64,000 nucleotides of DNA, taken from positions 4,352,235 to 4,416,234 of the forward strand of contig NC_057828.1 in NCBI RefSeq assembly GCF_910594005.1, given 5' to 3'. Under the pieces are notes generated by a model. It was not told where the DNA came from, searched no databases, and saw only the letters and a list, made by a program, of their open reading frames with translations. The translations under genes were made by a program, and so were the position numbers. The stretch is from Cervus elaphus (lineage: Eukaryota > Chordata > Mammalia > Artiodactyla > Cervidae). Positions 36,971-48,005 of the stretch are shown piece by piece (the first letter of the stretch is position 1; each line of letters begins with the position of its first letter).

Positions 36971-37212
36971 CCAGAAAATTACTACAGCTAATCAATGAAT
37001 ATAGTGAAGTTGCAGGAGATAAAATTAACACACAGAAATCCATTGCATTCCTATACACTAACAATGAGATAACAGAAAGAGAAATTAAGGGAACAATTCC
37101 ATTCACTATAGCAATGAAAAGAATAAAATACTTAGGAATAAATCTACCTAAAGAAACAAAATATCTATATATAGAAAACTGATGAAAGAAATCAAAGATG
37201 ACATAAAGAGAT
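36971..37212 (+). mobile_element. L1 ORF2 fragment
   Basis: Encodes a stretch homologous to the L1 ORF2 region just after the FADD motif ('N-E-Y-S', 'K-I-N-T-Q-K-S-I-A-F-L-Y'), followed by 'K-Y-L-G-I-N-L-P-K-E'. It ends abruptly at the satellite border at 37,212. Confidence 0.8.
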
Positions 37213-37929
37213 GGGCATGATTGGGTGCCTTCCTGGGCTCAGCTCTTCAAAGGGGCCTTTCCTCTCAAAGTAGGCCCCAAGCCCTACTGGGGAAGGGCTT
37301 TGCCCTTCTTACTTCCACACTGCCAATGGGTGGAACAAAGCTGGCTCTGTGAGAGGTACAAAAAGTGCAATTGGGTGGATGTTCAAGCTCTTGCCAGTCT
37401 GAACCACTTGAGGGCCCACTCGAGAGAATCAATTGCCCTGGGGCCCCTAGGTCGGGTATGCAGGTTAACGGACAGGGTGTGTTCCCATCAAAGCACAGAA
37501 ATTTCCAGAGAGACCCTGGCTCACTAGACCTCTCCTACAGAGCAAAAGGGATACAAGAGATGTGTGCACGTGGCTGTACCTTTCTTTTTCAGAGTGGGGC
37601 TACTCCCTATTACCCCAAGCTGAGGGATAACTGCCCTTAAAAAAGGAACTCTAAGAAGCGCTTTTCCAGGAGCCTGGGACAGGAAATTCGCAGGATGCGT
37701 GAAAAGCGAGTCTCCTTCGGGGGAAAGAGACAGCAAGCCGCGGTGTGTTTGCCAGCCTCTATTTGAAGCAAGACGTTCGCTGATATAAGGGGAGACCTCC
37801 AGTTCTGCTCAGAGGAACGAAGTTCTAGTGACAGGGCCGTGAAAATCCCGTTTCCTTTCCAATTCTAGCACAGACATTCTGGTTGAGAGCAGTACTGCCA
37901 ATGAGGCAGAAAGCAGCGGGAGTGTGTTT
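37213..37929 (+). repeat. Satellite unit 1 (complete)
   Basis: First complete unit, directly joined to an L1 ORF2 fragment on its left. Confidence 0.88.
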
Positions 37930-38794
37930 GGCATAATTGGGTGCCCTTCTGGGCTCAGCTCTTCAAACTGGCCTTTCCTCTCGAAGTAGGCCCCAAGTCC
38001 CACTGGGGAAGGGCTTTGACCATCTTCCTTCCACACAACCAATAGGTGGAACAAAGCTGGCTCTGTGAAAGGCACAAAAAGAGCAATTGGGTGGATGTTC
38101 AAGCTCTTGCCAATCTGAACCACTTGAGGGCCCACTTGAGAGAATCAGTTGCCCTGGGGCCCCTAGGTCGTGTATACAGTTAGACAGGGTGTGTTCCCAT
38201 CAAAGCACAGAAATTTCCAGAGAGACCCTGGCTCACTAGACCTCTCCAACAGAGTAAAAGGGACAAAAGAGATGTGTGCACGTGGCTGTAACATTCTTTT
38301 TCAGAGTGGGGCTACTCCCTATTACCCCAAGCTCAGGGATAACTGCCCTTAAGAAAGGAACTCAAAGAAGCACTTTTCCAGGAGCCTGGAACAGGAAATT
38401 CACAGGATGCAGGAAGAGCGAGCCTCCTTCGGGGAAGAAGAGACAGCAAGCCGCCGTGTGTTTGCCAGCCTCTATTTGAAGCAAGAAGTTTGCTGATACA
38501 GTGGGAGACCTCCAGCTAGAAGTGTTATTCCAGGAGCCAAGGACGGGAAATTCGCAGGATGGGGGAAATGCGAGCCTCCTTCAGGGAAGAAGAGACAGCA
38601 AGCTGTGGTGTGCTTGCCAGCCTCTATTTGAAGCCAGAAGTATGCTGATACAACGGGAGAACTCCAGCTCTGCTCAGCGCCCAAATTTCAAGTGAGAGGG
38701 TCATGAAAATCCCGTTTCCTTTGCAATCCTAGCACAGACCTTGCCAGCTGAGAGCAGTACTGCCAATGAAGAAGAAAGCAGTGGGAGTGTGTTT
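37930..38794 (+). repeat. Satellite unit 2 with an internal ~150-bp duplication
   Basis: The stretch from about 38,366 to 38,516 ('tttccaggagcc' ... 'gggagacctccagct') is followed by a diverged second copy at about 38,517-38,667. This accounts for the 865-bp length. Confidence 0.85.
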
Positions 38795-39088
38795 GGCATG
38801 AGTGGGTGCCCTCCTGGGCTCAGCTCTTCAAAGGGGTCTTTCCTCTTGAAGTAGGCCCCTAGTCCCACTGGATAAGGGCTTTGCCCCTCTTCTTTCCACA
38901 CTGCCAATGGGTGGAACAAAGCTGGCTCTGTGAGAGGTATGTAAAGAGCAATTGGATAGATGTTCAAGTTCTTGCTAATTTGAACCACTTGAGGGCCCAC
39001 TCGAGAGAATCAGTCGCCCTGGGTCCCCTAGGTCGGGTATGCAGGTTAACAGACAGGCTGTGTTCCCATCAAAGCCCAGAAATTTCCA
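38795..39088 (+). repeat. Satellite unit 3, first 294 bp
   Basis: Forward unit that stops after 'cccagaaatttccaga', where the other units continue with 'gagaccctggctcac'. Confidence 0.85.
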
Positions 39089-39760
39089 GACCTAGGGGCT
39101 ACAGGGCACAGGGGCTACATGACACCCCTTTTGCTCTCCTGGGCCCTAAAGGCCGCATACCACCAGGAGCTTGAAAATCTATCCAATTGCACCCTTTGGA
39201 CGTCTCGCAGAGCTAGCTTTGCTCCACCCTTTGGCAGTGTGGAAAGAAGAGGTCTAAAGCCCCTCCCCAAAGGGAGTTGGACACTCTTTCAAGAGGAAAG
39301 GCCCCATTGAGGAGCTGAGCCCAGCAAGGCACCCAGTCATGCCAAAAACTCTCCTGCTGCTTGCTTCTACATGGGCAGTGCTGCTATCAGCTAGGAATGT
39401 TGTTTCAAGGATCACAAAGGGAAGGGGAGATACATGGCCCTGCCCCTGGAACTTCGTCCTCTGAGCAGAATTGGACTTCCCTCTTGTATCAGCGAACTTC
39501 TTGCTTCAAATAGAGGTTGGCAAACACACAGCAGCTTGCTGTTTCTTCTTCCCCGCAGAAGGCTCACTTTTCACGCATCCTGCGAATTTCCTGTCCCAAC
39601 CTCCTCGAAAAGTGCATCTTAGATTTCCTTTCTAGGGTCAGTTATTCCTGAGCCTGGGGAAATAGGGAGTAGCCCCACTCTCAAAAGGAATGGTACAGCC
39701 ACTCAACACATCTCTTGCGTCCCCTTTACTCTGTAGGAGAGGTCTAGTGAGCCAAGGTCA
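39089..39760 (-). repeat. Inverted satellite segment
   Basis: This stretch is the reverse complement of the unit. 'gcagtgtggaaagaagaggt' near 39,232, 'ctgagcccagcaaggcaccc' near 39,315 and 'ggagaggtctagtgagcca' near 39,735 are reversed forms of forward motifs. It spans almost one unit length, crossing a unit boundary. Confidence 0.88.
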
Positions 39761-39901
39761 CGTACAGACCTCCAGTTCGGCCCTGAGGACTGAAGTTCCA
39801 GAGGCAAGGCCATGTATCTCCCCTTCCCTTGAGATCCTTGCAACACATTTCTAGCTAATAGCAGTATTGCCCATGAAGAAGCAAGCAGCAGGAGAGTTTT
39901 T
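39761..39901 (+). repeat. Satellite unit, terminal ~140 bp in forward orientation
   Basis: Orientation returns to forward at 'agacctccagttcggccctg', corresponding to about the last fifth of the unit. Confidence 0.8.
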
Positions 39902-40614
39902 GGCATGACTGGGTGCCTTCCTGGGTGCAGCTCTTCAAAGGGGCCTTTCCTCTCCAAGTAGGCCCCAAGTCCCTCTGGGGAGGGGCTTTGGCCTTCTTCC
40001 TTCCACATTGCCAATTGGTGAAAGAAAGCTGGCTCTGTGAGAGATACGAAAAGAGAAATTGGGTGTATTTTCAAGCTCTTGCTAGTCTGAACCACTTCTG
40101 GGCCCACTCGAGAAATCAGTCACCCTGGGGCCCCTAGGTTGGGTATGCTGGTTAACAGATTGTGTTCCCATCAAAGCCCGGAATTTTCCAGAGAGATCTT
40201 GGCTCATTATAGCTCTCCTACAGAGCAAAGGGGACGCAAGAGATGTGTGCACATGGCTGTATCTTTCCTTTTGAGAGTGGGGCTACTCGCTATTGCCCCA
40301 GGCTCAGGGATAACTGCCCTTAAGAAAGGAACTCTAAAAAGCGCTTTTCCAGGAGGCTGGGACAGGAAATTCGCAGGATGCGGGAAAAGTGAGCCTCCTT
40401 CAGGGAAGAAGAGACAGCAAGCCACAGTGTGTTTGCCAGCCTCTGTTTGAAGCAAGAGGTTCGCTGATTCAATGGGAGCCCTCCAGCTGTGCTCAGAGGA
40501 CCGAAGTTCCTGAGGCTGGGCCGTGTATCTCCCATTCCCTTTGCGATCCTTGGAAAGACATTCCAAGCTGAGATCAGTACTGCCAATGAAGAAGCAAGTA
40601 GTGGGAATGTGTAT
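39902..40614 (+). repeat. Satellite unit 4 (complete)
   Basis: Complete forward unit of 713 bp. Confidence 0.88.
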
Positions 40615-40984
40615 GGCATGACTGGGTGCCTTCCTGGGCTCAGCTCTTCAAAGGGGCCTTTCCTCTCTATGTAGGCCACAAGTCCCTCTGGGGAGTGGCT
40701 TTGCCCCTCTTCCTTGCACACTGCCAGTGGGTGGAGCAAATCTAGCTCTGTCAGACGTCCAAAAAGAGCAATTGGATGGATATTCAAGCTCTTGCTAGTC
40801 TGCAGTGCTTCAGGGCCCACTCAAGCAACACGGGCGCCCTGTAGCCCCTAGGTCTGGTATGCAGTCTCACACACTGGGTGTTTTCCCACTAAAGCCAACA
40901 ATTTTCCTGACAGAGCTGGGCTCACTAGAGCTCTCCAACAGAGCAAAGTGTACACAAGAGATGTGTGGAGGTGGCTCTACCTTT
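40615..40984 (+). repeat. Satellite unit 5 (first ~370 bp)
   Basis: Forward unit cut off in mid-unit after 'gtggctctacctttcc', where BovB sequence starts. Confidence 0.85.
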
Positions 40985-41945
40985 CCTTGCAGTCCAAGGG
41001 ACTCTCAAGAGTCTTCTCCAACACCACAGTTCAAAAGCATCAATATTTCGGTGCTCAGCTTTCTTCACAGTCCAACTCTCACATCCATACACAACCACTG
41101 GAAAAATCATAGCCTTGACTACAGGGACCTTTGTTGGCAAAGTAATGTCTCTGCTTTTTAATATGCTATCTAGGTTGGTCATAACTTTCCTTCCAAGGAG
41201 TAAGCATCTTCTAATTTCATGCTTGCAATCACCATCTGCAGTGATTTTGGAGCGCCCCAAAATAAATCTGACACTGTTTCCACTGTCTCCCCATCTATTT
41301 GCCATGAAGTGATGGGACCAGATGCCATGATCTTAGTTTTCTGAATGCTGAGCTTTAAGCCAACTTTTCCACTCTCTTTCACTCTCATCGAGAGCCTGCT
41401 TAGTTCCTCTTCCGTTTCTGCCATAAGGGTGGTGTCATCTGCATATCTGAGGTTATTGATATTTCTCCCTGCAATCTTGATTCCAGCTTGTGCTTCCTCC
41501 AGCCCAGCATTTCTCATGATGTACTCTGCATAGAAGTTAAATAAGCAGGGTGATAATATACAGCCTTGATGTACTCCTTTTCCTATTTGGAACCAGTCTG
41601 TTGTTCCATGTCCAGTTCTAACTGTTACTTCTTGACCTGCATACAGATTTCTCAGGAGGCAGGTCAGGTGGGCTGGTATTCCCATCTCTTTCAGAATTTT
41701 CCACAGTTTGTTGTGGTCCACACAGTCGAAGGCTTTGGCATAGTCAATAAAGCAGAAGTAGATATTTTTCTGGAACTCTCTTGCTTTTTTGATGATCCAG
41801 TGGATGTTGGCAATTTGATCTCTGGTTCCTCTGCCTTTTCTAAAACCAGCTTGAACATCTGGAAGTTCATGGTTCACGCACTGTTGAAGCCTTGCTTGGA
41901 GAATTGTGAGCATTACTTTGCCAGTGAGATGAGTGCAACTGTGTG
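40985..41945 (-). mobile_element. BovB (RTE) LINE fragment with long RT open frame
   Basis: The minus-strand frame 41,179-41,958 (259 codons) covers the RT domain. 'Q-A-G-F-R-K-G-R-G-T-R-D' is near its start, 'F-D-C-V-D-H-N-K-L-W' is the palm region, and 'G-V-H-Q-G-C-I-L-S-P' and the catalytic 'Y-A-D-D' follow, then 'L-S-I-Q-K-T-K-I-M-A'. The frame then shifts; the next segment (40,925-41,305) holds 'H-E-I-R-R-C-L-L-L-G-R-K' and 'W-C-W-R-R-L-L-R-V-P-W-T'. The endonuclease and N-terminal RT parts are missing, so the copy is 5'-truncated. The 3' end is lost at the satellite border. It lies opposite in orientation to the BovB at 34.3 kb, with the satellite between them. Confidence 0.9.
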
Positions 41946-42294
41946 GTAAACCAGGCAAATCAACTGGAATGGAAAAGGGAGCCCAGTGATCTGGCTTTCA
42001 CTGGGACTCCTTTTCCAGTCTGGGGCCACTGAATTTTCTTCAAATTTGTACTTGATTTTATGCCTCCAGCTGATTCAAAGAAGACACATCTCTATCCGTT
42101 ACCTCCTTCTTTTATTACAATGTATTTGATTACAAAATATTAAAATATACAAAAAAGAACAAAAAAACTTAAGTAAAAAATCAAGAAGTTTGGTGTGTAT
42201 ACTAATCTTTATTTAGACTAAATATATGTAGTGTATAAAACCAATTTTAAAACTTTCTATAGTTTTTAAAATCTATAAGCTATTATTTTTACAC
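41946..42294. other. Unassigned sequence, probably pseudogene intron and duplication edge
   Basis: AT-rich flank between the BovB fragment and the last RELCH-like exon. If the duplicated segment ends in this window, its edge should lie here or within the adjoining repeats. Confidence 0.35.
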
Positions 42295-42399
42295 CAGTTC
42301 CACAAAAGAAGCTTTCAGGCTATCAAGAGGAGCATGAGATAATGAAAGCAAGGTCATTACATCTTCTAAGAATCCAATCAAGAGCTTTCGGTCTTCTTC
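42295..42399 (-). pseudogene. RELCH: RELCH-like exon H (35 codons, open), last one seen
   Basis: TCTGTAG acceptor; encodes E-E-D-R-K-L-L-I-G-F-L-E-D-V-M-T ... K-A-S-F-V-E-L in exactly 105 bp, then a GTGTAA donor. No disabling change. The exon that should follow (G-A-N-P-A-Y-H-E-L-L-L in the remembered parent) was not found anywhere downstream. Confidence 0.9.
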
Positions 42400-42589
42400 C
42401 TACAGAGGAAAAAGAATGACAATGAATTTCCAAGCAATCAGGTAGAACTTAAAAACCATCATTTCGTATCTACAATTAGAAAATTTTATCAAATAAGGGA
42501 GACATATCCTAATTTGGAAGCATTTTAATTAAAGATATTTACTAAGCATATCTATGATCACAATGGTATGAGGACAAACACTATTCTGC

Positions 42590-42810
42590 TTCATAGATTT
42601 AGACCTGAGCTGTCAAATATGGCAGTCACTCACCACATATGGTAACTTACACTCAAACTAAAGAGAAGTAAAATCAAAGATTCAGTTCCTGAGCTGCACT
42701 AATTACAATTCAAGCTCTTTAACATCCATGTGTGGTTTCCTCACTGGGCAACTCAGATACAGATTACTTGCATCGCTGCAGAAAGTTTGATGAGATAGTT
42801 CCGGTTTGAG
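42590..42810 (+). mobile_element. MER5A-type hAT-Charlie MITE remnant
   Basis: 'gagctgtcaaatatggcagt' and 'actcaccacatatggt' followed by 'gattcagttcctgagctgca' recall MER5A, a non-autonomous hAT DNA transposon. Confidence 0.65.
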
Positions 42811-43320
42811 ACATGAAAAGGGTATTTTTTTTTAAATTAAAATTCATTTTAACAGTTTTACTTCCCATTAATTTTGGCTCTAAATACTTAAGTATAAGCC
42901 ACTAAAACAGTTATCCTCCTAAGAGTAGAAATTGATATCTGAGAAATTATTAGTGGTGAGAAGTCGCACAGTTGCTGAAATACAGACCATTGTGTCCTTA
43001 AAAAAAATAGTCACACCTTTGATTAAAAAATTACCTTTATTTTTAAGCTTTCTTTGACAAACCACTATTTTAATAATCAGAAAATCTTTCTTTCTTTCTT
43101 TGTTTACACAGCACACTACTAAGAAATTTGTTAGAAAAAGCAAGTCTGCTCAATAGAAAAGTTAAAAAGATAATTGTACGTTAAATTAGCCACAATCTGT
43201 AAGGGAAAGAATCTGACATTCTATCAGGAAATAAATATATAATAAATTAGAGTCAAATATTTTGTCTTTAGGGCTATATTATGTCAACAATAAATGGCTT
43301 CTATATATATCAGTATCAAT

Positions 43321-43522
43321 GCTTCCTGGTGGCTCGGTGGTAAAGAATCCACCTGTCAATCAATGCAGGAGACGCAGGTTTGATCCCTAGGTCAGGAAGA
43401 CACCTGGAGAAGGAAACGGCAACCCACTCCAGTGTTCTTGCCTGAAAAATCCCATGGACAGAGGAGCCTGGCAGGCTATAGTCCATGGGGTCACAAAGAG
43501 TTGGACATGACAGAGTGACTAA
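43321..43522 (+). mobile_element. Bov-tA family SINE
   Basis: Complete plus-strand unit from 'gcttcctggtggctcggtgg' to 'gacagagtgactaaaaaggc', inside the intron after exon G. Confidence 0.9.
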
Positions 43523-44999
43523 AAAGGCACATACATCACTAGATCCATGACGAAGACTGGGTTACCATCTAACTTTTCCTACATGGTCAGGTTAACTTAG
43601 AGTGAGGCAGAAATAAAGGACTGACCAAAGTAATGCTCACCATGAATAAAGGATGGACACAGCAGTTTTATAATATGCTGGTCTGCTTAGTGAAGGACAG
43701 AAATACTGACAAGAGCTATGGTGGAACAGAAACCTCACTCATTTTTAGTTGCTTACTGTATCAGAGGATCCACAAAATTTGGAAAATAAACTGTAAATCT
43801 GAAAAAACTTAACTGTGAAGTAACAGCTATAAAACATACTGCTAAATGAGCATGAATTCTTTGATTTGAAAATATACTACAACACGATTTCTCAACTTTG
43901 AAATTTCAAAACAAGTAATACTGCTTACGTACTTGATTCAAAATAGGCTTTGTTTATCAAAGCAACAAGGACAGTTAATTTATCTTAACAGAAAATTTTT
44001 TTTAGTAAGAAAAACCCTGGCGTGTGCTTCCTTAAGCAGTGGCAATCTATGATAGCGACTCAGTTCTCATTTTGTAAATAGTAGCAAAGCTCTTATCTCT
44101 TTAGATATTTGGATTTCACACAGTTACTCAAAAAATACGTCTATATTGATTTATTCAGTAAATCTATTCTGAGGGACTACTATGAGACAAACCTTCTATT
44201 TCATACTTTATCAAGCCTTAAAATATGTATTTCATATTTATTATGCCTTAAAATACTATTTATGGTCAAAATCAACAGACTTAGCATACTTACTGCCCAA
44301 GCTTAAAAATGAGAGAGGAAAATACAGACATCACCTTTGTTTTTCTGCTGCAAGAGCTTCCAAAATTAAAGAGGAAAACGGTATTCGTGCTGCTGTGCCT
44401 GGTAATGTGCTAGGACTTAATCTCCACAAATTGAAGGACAACAACGGATGCAATCTGTTAAGGTTACATGACTTAAAATATTCTAAACACAGAGATCCTG
44501 TGTGTACCTGTATTATGAGGTAGTCTGAGAAACTAGGGTAGAAACATTAAAAGAATACTGCACTACTTTAACTGAGTTGGAGCTTCTACTACAAGATATC
44601 TTATGATATTGTAGAACTACAGTTTAATATTATAAGATGGTTCAAATCTGTTTTGGAAGAAGAGTGCAATAAATATGAATGGCTACACTTTGAATTCAAA
44701 AAGCAAAAAAAGTTAGGAATTAGTGTGGAAAATTTAGGGAAAAAAGATTTTCCTCTTTGATTTTCCCATTCTAGTTCCTTTTTAAAACTTAATTTGGATT
44801 TATTTTATTGTTTTCCTAGGATTACATTCAGATTAATTGGGGGGAATGGTCAGGAAATACTACATAGGAATTATTGTGTCATGATTTCTAAAAATGCTTT
44901 ATCTTGAGTCCATATTTTCAACTCACAGGTGGGACTGCCTCACACTTAAAAACGACTGATGTGCCTTAACACACAATGTGTTAATTTAAAGCAATGCTA
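43523..44999. other. Pseudogene intron; no gene recognised
   Basis: AT-rich intronic sequence. A 113-codon open frame at 44,182-44,523 (+) shows no recognisable domain. Confidence 0.4.
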
Positions 45000-45415
45000 T
45001 GTAGAGTGAGGTGGTCTGCTATACTGGTGACCACCAATGAACCACCTCCTGGGTCAGGCTGTCATTCAGTTTCCTCTTTTTTCAATCCGGATTGGACCTG
45101 TGACTTGCTTTAACCAACAGAATGCAGTAGTAGTGATGTGCTAATTCCAAAGCCTAGGCTGCAGCCTAGCAAATTCTGTTTCTTACAATTTTGGGAGCCC
45201 TAAGCTAGCACAGAATGAGTCTGGCTCTGCCGCTCCTCAGGACGTGCAGACAGAGAGAGGCCCTGAGACCGTGGGGACTGAAGCCCAGCCACCCTTCCAG
45301 GAGCCCCACCAACCAACCAGGTGAACGCAGCCACACAGCGACTACCAGCAAGAACAGCGGAAGAGACGCCCAGCTGAGCAAAGACCATGAGCAATAAAAG
45401 AGTTATAACAATCCT
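45000..45415 (+). mobile_element. MLT1-type MaLR LTR remnant
   Basis: 'attggacctgtgacttgctt' with 'aaccaacagaatgcagtag', 'gccacccttccaggagcc' and 'gcccagctgagc' follows the order of an MLT1-like LTR of the old mammalian MaLR family. Diverged. Confidence 0.5.
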
Positions 45416-45810
45416 TCATGTTTCGGGATTACAAAATACTTTGCTAAAAATGATGAAACAGTATGTTACAGCATTTTGCAGTGTGCTTCAGCTAACACAT
45501 GTGCTTTATTAATGAAAAAATTATCATGAAACACAAAGAAACTTCTACATAAGTACAATCTAACACTTTTAAACAAAATATCATGAAGCACACAATCTCT
45601 AATTTTATTTGTTTAACAGAGACAGTCCTCAAGAGACTTTATTAAAATATGCTTTCTTCTATAAATTATTTATTGAATAAGAATAAATAAATTTGTTTCT
45701 CATTTATGGGTATTATTTTCACTTTTAAACACATTAAAAGACATAACATGAGCTATCTTTCTAAATAGAAAGGGCTTTTACATTTTCCAGGCAAAGAATT
45801 TTTCACTTAC

Positions 45811-45890
45811 CTAAATATAACACGTAAGGACTTCTGTTGCATAAATGGGGACAGTAGCTTTAGTGAGGACCCCACTTCCTGCTGAGGAAT
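45811..45890 (-). pseudogene. RELCH: RELCH-like exon G ending in a nonsense codon
   Basis: TTTTTAG acceptor, GTAAGT donor. Encodes S-S-A-G-S-G-V-L-T-K-A-T-V-P-I-Y-A-T-E-V-L-T-C-Y-I followed by TAG. The parent has glutamine (CAG) as the last codon before the splice site, so a single C-to-T made the stop. The donor itself is intact. Confidence 0.9.
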
Positions 45891-47444
45891 CTAAAAATCA
45901 CAAAAATAATTTTAAATATCTGAGTATGCTTTAAATGTAAAGCAAAAAGTCAAAGTCATAGTACAAATTATATTTCAAATTAGAATTGGTTACAAGGCTT
46001 ACAAATAAATGTTATCATTACTTTAAAAATACTTTGATGAAAACATATATATCCACTGGTGGTTGTGAAAATAAAACTGAATACTTTTCAGAGCCATTAG
46101 CATACACAATTTTGACAGATGGGAAAAACTTTAATGACCAAAATGAGATGCTATACTATGATTTGCATAGTCATAAATCAGAGCTTTCTTTTAACACTTT
46201 CCCAAGTGGCCGTATAAGCATGTTGTATGAATTTTCAGGCTTCTAATTTGCAGTATTCAGTAAAACATCACGGTACTCAGCTGAAAGGAGACACCTAGAT
46301 ATATATTTAACCTGCTTCTGGACATTGAGACACTAGTTTCTAGTATTAGCCTAGTTCCAGAGCTCTTCCTAAATCCTGTACAGGGCTTTTTCAGAAGCCA
46401 GACAGAACCCTGACTATTTTCATGGAGTAGGGAGGCTAAATACAGCTTGGGGAGAGGGGAAAGCATCCAGCCACAGCTGAGTGTCCTGTGACGACTTTAA
46501 GACATCAGATTTTCTTATGCAGCATGTGTAAACGATTATTTAAAAACAGGTCCAGAGATGATATGGCAGTTGTGATTTACAGCACCAACAGCTCTCACTT
46601 ACTGATGTTAGGCATTATTCAAAGCACGTGACATTTGCTTTTATGTACTCAAACTTTTAAAAATTGCTTTTTTCTATTCTTACATGGCTTTAAATTCTTT
46701 TCAGAAAGTAGTACATACAGAATTCAGTTAAAAGCATGTATTTAACCATCTTGAAGGTATTTTCACCAAAAAAGAATCTATTTTCATATCAATTACTATT
46801 TGAGGTTTTTTTATTCTCTTGGTAAGACTCATTTTATCTTTTGGGGAGTACTGATGTTGGCTGAGTGTGACTATGGTAGCTGAGAGGTAAATTGGAGGCT
46901 ACGTACATAAGCTTAGGTTGAATTCATACATATAGACTGTATATAATCACCTCGTAACTAATAATTCTGAAAGCTATCATCATCAGAATGAATAATTAAC
47001 TAAACAGATAATACCAATTTTTAATTCCAAGTAATTAAACCATTAGAAAGCTATCAAATATAAACTTTAGGAAGCATTTGTCAAAAAAAAAAAACTCACT
47101 GACATTTTCAAACCTAAAAGGAATAATTTATTCACTCTCTAATACCTCTGAGGACAGACAAAAATGGAGTTTTCCAGATGACTCAAATCAAATCACTAAG
47201 GTAAGACTGAGATAAGAAGTACCTATACATCCAAAACAGCCAAGTTAAAATACAAACTACAGGGACTATACATTTTTGTCCTTAATATTTTTCACAATTC
47301 ATTTCTAGAAATTCATTCCTAAAAATACACAGGGACATAAGATCCACACATAAAGGAGTTCTTGGTGCTATAACCAGACTTCTTAAGACAGTAATTGAAA
47401 ACTATGAACAGAGGGGCTGGAGCTGCCCATTAAAGCCTGTAGTT
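45891..47444. other. Pseudogene intron; no gene recognised
   Basis: AT-rich. A MIR-like motif lies near 46,590-46,650. It ends in the left copy of the L1 target-site duplication (aagcctgtagtt, 47,433-47,444). Confidence 0.4.
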
Positions 47445-48005
47445 CCTTTTTTCTTTTTTTTTGAGTTCTGTTTATTTTTATTTTATTTTATTATTTTATT
47501 TTATTTTTTTTTTATTTTTTATTAGTTGGAGGCTAATTACTTCACAACATTTCAGTGGGTTTTGTCATACATTGATATGAATCAGCCATGGAGTTACATG
47601 TATTCCCCATCCCGATCCCCCCTTCCACCTCCCTCTCCACCCAATTCCCCTGGATCTTCCCAGTACACCAGGCCGGAGCACTTGTCTCATGCATCCCACC
47701 TGGGCTGGTGATCTGTTTCACCATAGATAATATACATGCTGTTCTTTCGAAATATCCCACCCTCACCTTCTCCCACAGAGTTCAAAAGTCTGTTCTGTAC
47801 TTCTGTGTCTCTTTTTCTGTTTTGCATATAGGGTTATCGTTACCATCTTTCTAAATTCCGTATATATGTGTTAGTATGCTGTAATGTTCTTTATCTTTCT
47901 GGCTTACTTCACTCTGTATAATGGGCTCCAGTTTCATCCATCTCATTAGAACTGATTCAATGAATTCTTTTTAACGGCTGAGTAATATTCCATGGTGTAT
48001 ATGTA

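Larger units (their letters stand above)
37213..40984. repeat. Satellite-like tandem array, unit about 715 bp
   Basis: The block 'ggcatgactgggtgccttcc' followed by 'tgggctcagctcttcaaa' recurs at 37,214, 37,930, 38,795, 39,902 and 40,615. Spacings are 716, 865, 1,107 and 713 bp. The base unit is about 715 bp; the longer spacings are explained by a partial duplication and by an inverted segment. The array is clearly more GC-rich than its surroundings. Unit length is in the range of ruminant satellite II (about 0.7 kb), but I cannot confirm the family from memory. Confidence 0.9.

Noticed and set aside
37213..40984. CRISPR array or clustered gene family
   Set aside because: Unit length of about 715 bp without short conserved repeats and spacers excludes CRISPR. 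No start, splice or domain evidence supports a gene family; a satellite-like array fits best.
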